Below are positions 10,363 to 19,602 of a stretch of 64,000 bases of DNA, one piece after another. Numbering within the stretch: the stretch's first letter is position 1; every line of letters starts with the position of its first letter. The stretch is from positions 480,001 through 544,000 of the forward strand of contig JACEFZ010022421.1 of NCBI GenBank assembly GCA_014155875.1. The letters run 5' to 3'. Made by a program: the position numbers and the translations under genes. The notes beneath the pieces are model-generated. The model ran no database searches. It worked only from the letters and a program-made list of their open reading frames with translations, and had not been told where the DNA came from. This DNA is from Cepaea nemoralis (lineage: Eukaryota; Mollusca; Gastropoda; Stylommatophora; Helicidae).

Positions 10363-12372
10363 TGTCGTGTCCTCCTTTAAAGTGTCGTCCCTGGAGTGAG
10401 GAGATCCGACACCCACATTATAATATTATTTTTTCCCCCCTCAATATTCTGGAGAATCCACCAGCTTCCGTCCAACACACTCCATCAGCCTATGGACACC
10501 TTTTCCTATCACTCTCACACTGTCGTACTATGCCCCCTTCTCATACTTCCCCAACGCAACATACTCAACAACTCTTGCTTCTAGAAATTAATAAAGATTA
10601 ATTTATTAAAATAAAAGTGTAACGTGTATGAGACGTGTATGCGAAGAAAATGTGTGACGTGTTCTATAAAGTGTGTAGACTCTGTCTCTCAGACATCAAC
10701 TCAGTCAGCTGATCACAGCAAAGATAGACCACAGCACGTTACGTCAGAACAAGTACGTCTCACCCGTTGCCGGAACCATCTTGCCGGATAATGCTTTGCC
10801 TCTGTAGACCTCTGGTAATCCAATTTCATGAACATCCGAAATAGACACCGGTGGTATTAAGAGTTAATCAGGGACCGGTTGCACTCTACACAATGTCCGT
10901 TCCTAATGTTCCTAAACAAACTGCACAAGTCTTTTGCAGTGTGTACGCAGTTAGTTAGTTATTTAGTTAACAGATCATCCTCGTTGCACATCGAACCATT
11001 CAGTCCATAAGTGCTAATTACTAATGTTAATTGTTACTGTACTAACACTAGGTAACTATTAGACTGTTCTCATTTAGTTACTACTGTCTGATGCTGGTGG
11101 TGCATCAGTAATCATCACTATCTCTGGTGAATCAACTTCCTCCTAGCTTAAGTTACGTTTCTGTATGCAACTTTATTGACTCTTGAACTGGTGTTCTTCA
11201 GAATGGGTTTTTTAATTCTTTCCCAAAACTTGTAGAGTTTCCTTGGATCTGGTAGGGAACCTAGGATAGAAACAACACATCTGGTGATAGTACTAGTCAC
11301 TGATCCTTTCGGCTGAGTGTAAGCCTATCACCTTGCTTAATGATCTTTAGCTAACTAGACTTAGTCACTAGAGCAGATTAGCTACCCACCTAGAGTCGAA
11401 TCAGGCTATGACAAAGAAAAATATCAGCAAACAGAATGCGGAACCCCGCCCACCAGGGACACCTACGGGAAGATCCCAATTATCCTTCATTACTCAACTA
11501 GTAAAGCTTATCAACACTTCACTAATCTATTCTAGCTAACAGAGCCAAGTATCACTTCCCTACTCTAGCTAGTTTCCACTAACAGTGCTAATCATCACAC
11601 TATAGTTTAACAAGGCTACTGCCTAAAGTAATTATAACGAATATATTATAATAGGTTATACCTTAAATGGCACTACTGCAGTCCTATAAATCATATCTAC
11701 ATCTGCCATATAGGCACGTGTAAAATTAAGTCACTAATTAACACACGGTAGATATTATTTCCACTGGCACTGCAGTGCCTGGCACTCCGACTAGAGCATT
11801 TATCAAGTCCACCCTAGTTGATCTCAACTCGAGTTTATATGGCAAACTACCAAAGTTGTCCACGTGACGTTATCCTTTTCGCCCCCACACAGGTGTTATT
11901 TGGACATATCAGCCATTTGCAAGAATCTATTTTCCTGGCTTTAGTCCTGTCAAAGTTGTCAGTAATTGTTAAGATTTTCAAAACAAGCCAGCAAGTTTAT
12001 GTCTACTTCCAACAAAGAGTTGCAAATAACCCCGTCAACTTCTCGATGTGCCGGAAACCAAGAATTGACAGATGCACTGTTTTCCTGTCTCTCGCTGCCA
12101 ATTCCGGTTTGTCTCTGACTGTTGACAACTGTCAAGCTTCTGTTCAGTGGTGACAATCCCAGCAGCCATTTCCGTCTGATGTGTTTATGACTTGTCAAAG
12201 TGATATCTGATTCAGCGCACTCACTTCCTCCTCACTCACCACCAAATGTGTATATGGGCTGACCTGATGTAACCTGTGCTGTTTTTCCAGTACGGCTGTT
12301 GTGGGCCTAGAAAATACACGCCCAGCAAACGTCGGTATATTTATCTGTTTAACTCATGGCAATCTCGCGACA
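10363..12372 (-). repeat. 3' LTR of element 1
   Basis: Read on the minus strand the LTR starts TGTCGCGAG and ends GGACACGACA, with inverted ends TGTCG/CGACA. It matches 17475-19482 almost base for base. Near its 3' end the minus strand has an AATAAA (plus strand about 10600) that could serve polyadenylation. It contains no convincing gene; open frames such as 11818-12153 appear in both LTR copies and match nothing I know. Confidence 0.96.
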
Positions 12373-12374
12373 TA

Positions 12375-12386
12375 GGCCCCCTCTTA
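12375..12386 (-). other. polypurine tract of element 1
   Basis: The minus strand reads AAGAGGGGGCC, then TA, immediately before the 3' LTR. This is the expected plus-strand DNA primer site. Confidence 0.85.
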
Positions 12387-12436
12387 AGAGAGTAGTCCAT
12401 CTCACTCTCCTCCACCATGAGTTAAATCCAGATAAT

Positions 12437-13699
12437 TCATTCCTCTTCTTCAGGAGCTGGGTGTCTTGACAAGAAATCCGCTCCAACATTCTCCTTCCCA
12501 GGAATGTACTCTACTGTGAAATTATACGGTTGAAGTAACAACGACCACCGCATCAAACGTGCGTTGAGCTTCTGAGAAGTCGCCAGGAACATCAGGGGCT
12601 GATGATCCGACTGAACCCGAAACTTAACTCCATACAAATATGGCTGAAATTTTTGCACTGCCCATACGAGGGACAAGCATTCTCTCTCGACGGTTGAATA
12701 ATTCCTCTCCGCCTGTAGAAGTTTCTTACTTGCGTATGCCACAGGTTTCAAAACCGAAGCATCGTCTTTTCCTTCCTGTAACAAAGCGGCTCCAATTCCA
12801 ATGCCACTCGCATCCGTTCTCAACACAAATGGTTTGGAAAGGTCAGGGAGCTGTAATACAGGTTTGCTGACCAAGGCCTCCTTTAACTGACTATAGGCAT
12901 TCTCACATTCTGGTGTCCAAATGATTTGATCCGGTAATCCCTTTTTCAAGGTTTCCGTCAACGGAGCTCCCAGGTCAGTGAAATGTGGGATAAATTTGTG
13001 GTAGAACCCACACAACGAGAGAAAAGATCGCACATCCTTCTTCGTTTTTGGCCTTGGTGCATTTCTGATTTTCTCCAGGTTCTTCTCTTCTGGAACAATG
13101 TGTCCTGGAGTGATGGTGTGACCTAGAAATTCCAGAGTCTGGTAACCAATCATGCACTTGGTTGGACGAGCAGTAAGCCCTGCTTCCTTGAGTCTATTAA
13201 ACACTCTCTCCAAGGATTGTAAGTGGTCATCCAAGCTGTCACTGGAAATCAGAATATCATCCATGAATGAGATGATGGACGGATCCTGTAACGGATCTAG
13301 TAAAGTCCTCATCATGCGTGTAAACACACTAGGTGCATTGCTGAGTCCAAAGGGCATGACCTTGAATTCGTAGTGTCCACTGGGTGTACTGAAAGCTAAC
13401 AGTGGTCGAATCTCCGGTTTGACTGGTATCTGATAGTACCCCCGACTCAGATCCACCTTTGAAAAGTACCGAGCCTTATGGAGCCTAGCGAATAACTGAG
13501 TTGGATTCGGCAAAGGTTCCACCTGAAACTGTGTATGACTTTTCAGAAGTCGGTAATCTATACACAACCTGTGTTCTCCACTTGGTTTGCGTAACAAAAC
13601 TACCCCCGCATTGTATGGGGATGTGGATGGTGCAATCACGTCATCCTCCAGCAGTTTTTTTATTTCCTCCTCCAGGGCCTTTTCTTTAGAGAATGGCAC
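12437..13699 (-). CDS. Pol segment: reverse transcriptase and RNase H (element 1)
   Basis: A 420-codon frame encodes the Ty3/Gypsy reverse transcriptase and RNase H. It opens with EKALEEEIKKLLEDDVIAPS, followed by the KPSGEHRLCIDYRLLK block (near residues 58-73), SKVDLSRGYYQIPV, the FGLSNAPSVFTR block, and the catalytic FMDD at about 145 (FMDDILIS, where YVDD is usual). RNase H follows from about 290 (LRTDASGIGIGAALLQEG), then a VQSDHQPL block and SRHPAPEEEE at the C-terminus. The frame overlaps the integrase frame by 14 bases and lies one step further along (+1). A single-base loss or gain at about 13700-13745, or ribosomal shifting, must connect them. I favour damage or a sequencing indel, because integrase-RT fusions are normally continuous. 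Confidence 0.93.
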   Translation of the reverse strand: MPFSKEKALEEEIKKLLEDDVIAPSTSPYNAGVVLLRKPSGEHRLCIDYRLLKSHTQFQVEPLPNPTQLFARLHKARYFSKVDLSRGYYQIPVKPEIRPLLAFSTPSGHYEFKVMPFGLSNAPSVFTRMMRTLLDPLQDPSIISFMDDILISSDSLDDHLQSLERVFNRLKEAGLTARPTKCMIGYQTLEFLGHTITPGHIVPEEKNLEKIRNAPRPKTKKDVRSFLSLCGFYHKFIPHFTDLGAPLTETLKKGLPDQIIWTPECENAYSQLKEALVSKPVLQLPDLSKPFVLRTDASGIGIGAALLQEGKDDASVLKPVAYASKKLLQAERNYSTVERECLSLVWAVQKFQPYLYGVKFRVQSDHQPLMFLATSQKLNARLMRWSLLLQPYNFTVEYIPGKENVGADFLSRHPAPEEEE

Positions 13700-15461
13700 T
13701 GGGTAAACCTTCTGGACGAACCGGCTCCTGTGTGGTCAAAGTCATCTCAAACTCCACCAACCTCGTTCGTCCTGGTTTATCAGTCAGTATCTCCTTATGA
13801 GACTTGAGAACCTGGGTTATCCTTTCCCTCTCCTGGGAGGTCAGATCAGGGTTCACTTGTACATCCCTATAGGTTTCCTGGTGTACCAAGGGATATTCCC
13901 TGCCCTCGCTGGTTCCCACTTCTGTCTCCACTGCAACTGCCATTGCCATGAGGTGAGCTGCCTTGTCTCCGGGTCTCTCTTCGTATTTCCGCAAGAGATT
14001 GATATGGAAAATCTTCGACTTTCCCCGGATCCGGATTTGATAGTTGGTTCTGGATATTACCCTTTCCACGGGAAATGGTCCTTGCCAACCTATCTCCAGT
14101 TTGTTGTTTCCCGTTGGGAGTAACAACAAGACTTTATCTCCTACCTCTAGAGATCTTTCTTTAGACCTACGGTTGTAGTAAGCCGCATGTCTTTTCCTGG
14201 CCTTTTTCAAGTTTTGATTTGCCAGAGTCCATCCCTTGTGGAGTTTTTCTTTCAGTTCCTCCACGTATTGATAGGATGAGATCACTTCTTCTGACGTCCC
14301 CTCTTCAGTCCAACTCCTCAACATGGCTTCCAACGGTCCTTTGATTGGACGACCAAACAGCAACGTAGCGGGTGGTAGTCCTGTTGAGCCATGAGGAACT
14401 TCCCGATAGGCAAAGAGTGCTGCTGGGATATATTCATCCCACCTATCAGGTTTTTCCTGCGCTAGTTTCCTGAGCATTGTCATCAACGTGCCGTTGAAAC
14501 GCTCTACTTGTCCATTGGCTTGAGGGTGGTAAGGGCTGGTATGTATGTGGTTAGAGTGAAACACCCTAAATACCTCCTCCATGAGTTTTCCACAAAACTG
14601 AGATCCATTGTCCGTCAGAATTTGATCCGGAAAGCCTAATCTGGTAAAGGCCTCCATCAGTGCGTCCGCCACTCTTTTCGAGTCAATCGTGGTCAACGGT
14701 ATAGCCTCACCCCACATTGTACAGCAATCCACCATTGTGAGTATATACATGTTCCTCTTCCTAGTCCTGGGAAGTGGACCCACGATATCGATGGCTACCC
14801 TCTCGAAAGGAGAGTTCATGATGGGCATCTCACCCAACATCACCGGTGCTGTCCAGTGTTTCGGTGCCACCCTCTGGCACTCAGGGCATGACTTCACATA
14901 CCGACGCACATCATCTGTCATTCCCGGCCAATAGTAGTGGCAGGAAATCCGCTGCATGGTGGCGGCAATACCCATGTGTCCACTAAAGGAGATGGTATGC
15001 CCCATATGAAGAATCTGGGACCGATGAGCTTTCGGGACGACCAACTGACCGTATAGGTTGTCTCCCCTTCCTGCTCTCCTGTAGAGTATCCTATTCTTCA
15101 TGTAGTACTGCCCCCGTCCTGGTGGATCAGCACTTTTCTGCAGCTTTTTGTAGCAAGGACGTAAAGTATCATCCTCACTCTGGGCAGTTCGTAGCTCCCC
15201 CGGCATTGGGTTAGTCACAATTGCGTCTGCCTCTTCCGTTTTCGTCTGAGAGCGAGTCTGCATTGCTCCCATATGAATTGGCTCCCTGGGCATTCCCAGA
15301 AAGACATACCGGCAACCTAGGATGACTGGAAAAATGGGATCGGTCAATACAGCGGCCTTGATGGTGCCGGTGACGTACCTTGACCGAATCTCCACATTAG
15401 CAATGGGCAACTTCATGGTTACAGCACTCTTCTGTGCAGGCTGTATATCCAATGGTTTCAC
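13686..15461 (-). CDS. Pol segment: protease C-terminal half and integrase (element 1)
   Basis: A 591-codon frame. Residues about 1-60 are the second half of an aspartic protease, ending PVILGCRYV, the usual ILG motif. The integrase follows: an H2C2 zinc-binding region near 130-175 (GHMGIA...CPECQRV), and a DDE core with VAIDIVGPLP, LTDNGSQFCG and SPYHPQANGQVERFNGTL, giving the catalytic D, D and E. A C-terminal basic and chromo-like region contains WQGPFPVERV and IFHINLLRKY. The protease active site itself lies in the gag frame upstream, and this frame is +1 relative to gag with an overlap of 65 bases. The break therefore falls inside protease, which argues for a mutation rather than a natural gag-pol shift. 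A GTG opens the frame; it is not a likely true start. Confidence 0.92.
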   Translation of the reverse strand: MKPLDIQPAQKSAVTMKLPIANVEIRSRYVTGTIKAAVLTDPIFPVILGCRYVFLGMPREPIHMGAMQTRSQTKTEEADAIVTNPMPGELRTAQSEDDTLRPCYKKLQKSADPPGRGQYYMKNRILYRRAGRGDNLYGQLVVPKAHRSQILHMGHTISFSGHMGIAATMQRISCHYYWPGMTDDVRRYVKSCPECQRVAPKHWTAPVMLGEMPIMNSPFERVAIDIVGPLPRTRKRNMYILTMVDCCTMWGEAIPLTTIDSKRVADALMEAFTRLGFPDQILTDNGSQFCGKLMEEVFRVFHSNHIHTSPYHPQANGQVERFNGTLMTMLRKLAQEKPDRWDEYIPAALFAYREVPHGSTGLPPATLLFGRPIKGPLEAMLRSWTEEGTSEEVISSYQYVEELKEKLHKGWTLANQNLKKARKRHAAYYNRRSKERSLEVGDKVLLLLPTGNNKLEIGWQGPFPVERVISRTNYQIRIRGKSKIFHINLLRKYEERPGDKAAHLMAMAVAVETEVGTSEGREYPLVHQETYRDVQVNPDLTSQERERITQVLKSHKEILTDKPGRTRLVEFEMTLTTQEPVRPEGLPSAIL

Positions 15462-17064
15462 CTGTGAATTGTTCTGGATGTACCAGATCCGCAGAAATCA
15501 CGGCCTCCCCGTCCAGTCCTGTGTCGTATAAACACTCCACTTGACGACCGTTAACCTCTACCAATTCCACTACAGGTGGTTTTTCCTGGTCTGGAGTCTC
15601 TTCCTCGGCCTCGACCTGTTCGGTGGGCTCCACCTTAGGTTTCCCTGAGCACACGACGAATTGAGTGTCTCCTGACTTTCCCCTGCAGTCAATAGCATTG
15701 TGCGTGTTTGACTGACATTGGTTGCACCATTTCCCTGTCCTAGATTTTCTATTGTCGGACTTGAATGAGCTCTCCTGGTGGCGAGCTTCCTTGTTGACCT
15801 TGGCATTTTCCGTGACAACCTCCTTGGAAGTCACTTGACATGCTGCAAAGTGAGGGTTCTTAGCCTTCGATTTGCAGTCCCTCGTATTGTGAGAGGGTGA
15901 CTTACAAATTGAACACCACTTCTCCGACCACGGTCGTTTAGGTGTAGAGCTTGAAGTGCTCTTGCTTCCCTCCTTCTTCTTCTCTGAACTATCCTCTGAT
16001 TTTTGCACATAAGGTTCCCACTTTTTTGTTCCTGAGTTTTTGGCTTTCTTCTTGTCATGTTTCTCTTGACTTTTGGTGTTGGTGGAAAGGTTTTCCCCTG
16101 CCTCCCCATGTACCTCGACGAACCGTTCTGCTAATTTATTCACGAGGTCAATACGTTCCGCTCCTTGTTCTCCCAGGAACGTCCTGAGAGGTTTAGACAT
16201 TTGCTTCTTCAGCTGGTCGACCACCATGAGCTCTTCCAGACTCTCATAGTCATGTGCGAACCCAGCCAAATCCATCCACTTATGGAGATAAGATTTAAGA
16301 CGCAAACTGTAGGCGGCAAACAACTCTCCCGGTTCTCGTTTCGCTGCTCGAAATTTTTTCCGGTAGGTATGTGACGTAACCTCGAATCGTTTCAGCAGAG
16401 CCGTCTTTAACTCATCATAATTGTTCTCATGTCCTGGTGGCAGGCGAGTATAAACCTCGTATCCCGTCCCGCGTAATCCCTGGGATAGCTTAAGATTCCA
16501 TTTGTTACGCTCCAGACCCATAGCAACTGACATAGCCTCGAAGCGTTGAAGGTATTGATCAATCTTCTCTTTGTCCTCCTCGTAGACCGCTAAAGGAAAC
16601 TTCATAGCATGGTACCCATGTCCACCTACTGGTGTTGATCCTGGGATGGAGGAACCTCCAACTGCTCCCTCAGTTTCTCCATTAGATTGACTCTTCAACT
16701 CGAGTTCCCTCATCCGGTACTCGTGCTCCCTTTTCTGTGCTTCCTGTTCAGCTTCTAATTTCCTAGCTGCTTGCTCAGCTTCAAATTTCCTAGCTGCTTG
16801 CTCAGCTTCCAATTTCCTAGCTGCTTGCTCAGCTTCCATCCTTCTCAATTCCAGCTCGGCCTTTCGATCTTCCCTTTCCGCTTGACGATACTCTCTCTCC
16901 ACTTCCTGTATGTAATCCGTTAGAGAAGACCCAGCCAATCCCATTTCTTCCCCCCTTGCCTTTAATTCTAACGTGCTAAGTTTAGGGGTGGCCATTATAC
17001 AGAGAGGTAAGCTAGCAGGTCTAGTACAATATAACTGCAAATTACTATACCGATATATGAACAA
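15397..17064 (-). CDS. Gag polyprotein and start of protease (element 1)
   Basis: Structural polyprotein that would form the cytoplasmic virus-like particle. The likely start is the ATG at 16995 (MATPKLSTLELKAR); the 23 codons upstream are leader. Residues about 30-110 from that start form a charged coiled coil with tandem near-copies of QAARKLEAE. A capsid-like region follows (KFPLAVYEEDKEKIDQYL onward). Two CCHC zinc knuckles are intact: CSICKSPSHNTRDC and CNQCQSNTHNAIDC. Near the end the protease active site reads LYDTG, then the frame stops at 15397. The remaining protease is in the overlapping +1 frame. The coiled coil near the N-terminus with two knuckles is distinctive. Confidence 0.92.
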   Translation of the reverse strand: MFIYRYSNLQLYCTRPASLPLCIMATPKLSTLELKARGEEMGLAGSSLTDYIQEVEREYRQAEREDRKAELELRRMEAEQAARKLEAEQAARKFEAEQAARKLEAEQEAQKREHEYRMRELELKSQSNGETEGAVGGSSIPGSTPVGGHGYHAMKFPLAVYEEDKEKIDQYLQRFEAMSVAMGLERNKWNLKLSQGLRGTGYEVYTRLPPGHENNYDELKTALLKRFEVTSHTYRKKFRAAKREPGELFAAYSLRLKSYLHKWMDLAGFAHDYESLEELMVVDQLKKQMSKPLRTFLGEQGAERIDLVNKLAERFVEVHGEAGENLSTNTKSQEKHDKKKAKNSGTKKWEPYVQKSEDSSEKKKEGSKSTSSSTPKRPWSEKWCSICKSPSHNTRDCKSKAKNPHFAACQVTSKEVVTENAKVNKEARHQESSFKSDNRKSRTGKWCNQCQSNTHNAIDCRGKSGDTQFVVCSGKPKVEPTEQVEAEEETPDQEKPPVVELVEVNGRQVECLYDTGLDGEAVISADLVHPEQFTGETIGYTACTEECCNHEVAHC

Positions 17065-17234
17065 GTACTATAAATCTAGATATTACCACACACAGTACAT
17101 TCACTCAGTGACAAGAGTAGAATCAGGACCACAGACCTATGCAGACGTGTGAAGTGTGAACAGGTAAGATATTAGTCCTAACCCCTATCCACATTCACTC
17201 TAGCTGGATTCTCCAAAATGATATCTCCCTCTTA

Positions 17235-17465
17235 TAACTAAGGATCCCGTGTCAAAAGACCCCGTTGTCAGAAGATCCCCCTGTCAAACGTTCCTGCTTG
17301 CAGGAGATCTCGCTGTCCAAGGATTCCGTTTACGGGAGATCCCGCTGTCCAAGGATCCCGTTTACGAGAGATCTCGTTGTCCAAAGATCACGTTTACGAT
17401 AGATCCCGCTGTCCAAAGATCACGTTTACGAGAGATCCCACTGTCCAAATATCACGTTTACGAGC
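17235..17465 (-). repeat. 32-bp tandem array in the leader of element 1, about 7 units
   Basis: On the minus strand seven units of about 32 bp follow one another, built from CTCGTAAACG, TGATCTTTGG, ACAGCGGGAT and CT. The first unit begins inside the primer binding site. Units near the primer site are closest to each other and the distal ones are more diverged. A repeated block at this position could bind a host protein or aid packaging; Drosophila gypsy carries its Su(Hw) insulator array in the same region of its leader. That role is only an analogy. Confidence 0.9.
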
Positions 17466-17470
17466 CCCCA
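17460..17470 (-). other. primer binding site of element 1, proline-tRNA-like
   Basis: The minus strand reads TGGGGGCTCGT four bases after the LTR. These 11 bases fit the complement of the 3' end of tRNA-Pro (TGGGGGCTCGT is the start of the well-known proline primer site). Beyond this the match is lost because the tandem array begins. Confidence 0.75.
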
Positions 17471-17474
17471 ATAA

Positions 17475-19482
17475 TGTCGTGTCCTCCTTTAAAGTGTCGT
17501 CCCTGGAGTGAGGAGATCCGACACCCACATTATAATATTATTTTTTTCCCCCTCAATATTCTGGAGAATCCACCAGCTTCCGTCCAACACACTCCATCAG
17601 CCTATGGACACCTTTTCCTATCACTCTCACACTGTCGTACTATGCCCCCTTCTCATACTTCCCCAACGCAACATACTCAACAACTCTTGCTTCTAGAAAT
17701 TAATAAAGATTAATTTATTAAAATAAAAGTGTAACGTGTATGAGACGTGTATGCGAAGAAAATGTGTGACGTGTTCTATAAAGTGTGTAGACTCTGTCTC
17801 TCAGACATCAACTCAGTCAGCTGATCACAGCAAAGATAGACCACAGCACGTTACGTCAGAACAAGTACGTCTCACCCGTTGCCGGAACCATCTTGCCGGA
17901 TAATGCTTTGCCTCTGTAGACCTCTGGTAATCCAATTTCATGAACATCCGAAATAGACACCGGTGGTATTAAGAGTTAATCAGGGACCGGTTGCACTCTA
18001 CACAATGTCCGTTCCTAATGTTCCTAAACAAACTGCACAAGTCTTTTGCAGTGTGTACGCAGTTAGTTAGTTATTTAGTTAACAGATCATCCTCGTTGCA
18101 CATCGAACCATTCAGTCCATAAGTGCTAATTACTAATGTTAATTGTTACTGTACTAACACTAGGTAACTATTAGACTGTTCTCATTTAGTTACTACTGTC
18201 TGATGCTGGTGGTGCATCAGTAATCATCACTATCTCTGGTGAATCAACTTCCTCCTAGCTTAAGTTACGTTTCTGTATGCAACTTTATTGACTCTTGAAC
18301 TGGTGTTCTTCAGAATGGGTTTTTTAATTCTTTCCCAAAACTTGTAGAGTTTCCTTGGATCTGGTAGGGAACCTAGGATAGAAACAACACATCTGGTGAT
18401 AGTACTAGTCACTGATCCTTTCGGCTGAGTGTAAGCCTATCACCTTGCTTAATGATCTTTAGCTAACTAGACTTAGTCACAGAGCAGATTAGCTACCCAC
18501 CTAGAGCTGAATCAGGCTATGACAAAGAAAAAATCAGCAAACAGAATGCGGAACCCCGCCCACCAGGGACACCTACGGGAAGATCCCAATTATCCTTCAT
18601 TACTCAACTAGTAAAGCTTATCAACACTTCACTAATCTATTCTAGCTAACAGAGCCAAGTATCACTTCCCTACTCTAGCTAGTTTCCACTAACAGTGCTA
18701 ATCATCACACTATAGTTTAACAAGGCTACTGCCTAAAGTAATTACAACGAATATATTATAATAGGTTATACCTTAAATGGCACAACTGCAGTCCTATAAA
18801 TCATATCTACATCTGCCATATAGGCACGTGTAAAATTAAGTCACTAATTAACACACGGTAGATATTATTTCCACTGGCACTGCAGTGCCTGGCACTCCGA
18901 CTAGAGCATTTATCAAGTCCACCCTAGTTGATCTCAACTCGAGTTTATATGGCAAACTACCAAAGTTGTAAACGTGACGTTATCCTTTTCGCCCCCACAC
19001 AGGTGTTATTTGGACATATCAGCCATTTGCAAGAATCTATTTTCCTGGCTTTAGTCCTGTCCAAGTTGTCAGTAATTGTTAAGATTTTCAAAACAAGCCA
19101 GCAAGTTTATGTCTACTTCCAACAAAGAGTTGCAAATAACCCCGTCAACTTCTCGATGTGCCGGAAACTAAGAATTGACAGATGCACTGTTTTCCTGTCT
19201 CTCGCTGCCAATTCCGGTTTGTCTCTGACTGTTGACAACTGTCAAGCTTCTGTTCAGTGGTGACAATCCCAGCAGCCATTTCCGTCTGATGTGTTTATGA
19301 CTTGTCAAAGTGATTTCTGATTCAGCGCACTCACTTCCTCCTCACTCACCACCAAATGTGTATATGGGCTGACCTGATGTAACCTGTGCTGTTTTTCCAG
19401 TACGGCTGTTGTGGGCCTAGAAAATACACGCCCAGCAAACGTCCGTATATTTATCTGTTTAACTCATGGCAATCTCGCGACA
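17475..19482 (-). repeat. 5' LTR of element 1
   Basis: Partner of 10363-12372. On the minus strand it precedes the primer binding site and would hold the promoter and transcription start. Differences from the partner are scattered single-base changes and short indels, for example near 18541 and 18969. Confidence 0.96.
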
Positions 19483-19487
19483 ATCAC
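19483..19487. other. target site duplication (right), ATCAC
   Basis: Exact copy of 10358-10362. Confidence 0.95.
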
Positions 19488-19578
19488 CCATCGAATGCTG
19501 ACTGGTTTATAAAAAACATTGTGCTATCACGTTATATGCAATGCAAGTGGATAATGTTCCTATATTTTACACAACACG

Positions 19579-19591
19579 TAAAGGAAACAGA
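19579..19591. other. LINE target site duplication (left)
   Basis: TAAAGGAAACAGA is repeated exactly at 21510-21522. The pair bounds a single 5'-truncated LINE insertion. Confidence 0.93.
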
Positions 19592-19602
19592 AGAAACAGC
19601 AG

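Larger units (their letters stand above)
10363..19482 (-). mobile_element. complete Ty3/Gypsy (Gmr1-order) LTR retrotransposon, element 1
   Basis: A 9.1-kb element on the minus strand with 2010-bp and 2008-bp LTRs that differ by roughly a dozen changes by eye. It has a perfect 5-bp target duplication (ATCAC), a primer binding site TGGGGGCTCGT at 17460-17470 and a polypurine tract AAGAGGGGGCC at 12375-12385. Gene order is gag, protease, integrase, reverse transcriptase, RNase H. Integrase before reverse transcriptase is the Gmr1-type arrangement, unlike most Ty3/Gypsy elements. Near-identical LTRs mean recent insertion. Two frame changes interrupt pol. The LTRs are unusually long, and a 32-bp tandem array fills the leader next to the primer binding site. 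Confidence 0.96.

Noticed and set aside
11818..12153. 111-codon ORF in the LTR (also 18928-19263)
   Set aside because: It recurs only because the LTR is duplicated, lies antisense to the element's genes and resembles no known protein.
17249..17713. 154-codon ORF over the leader array and LTR end
   Set aside because: It is the antisense reading of the 32-bp tandem repeats and the LTR edge.
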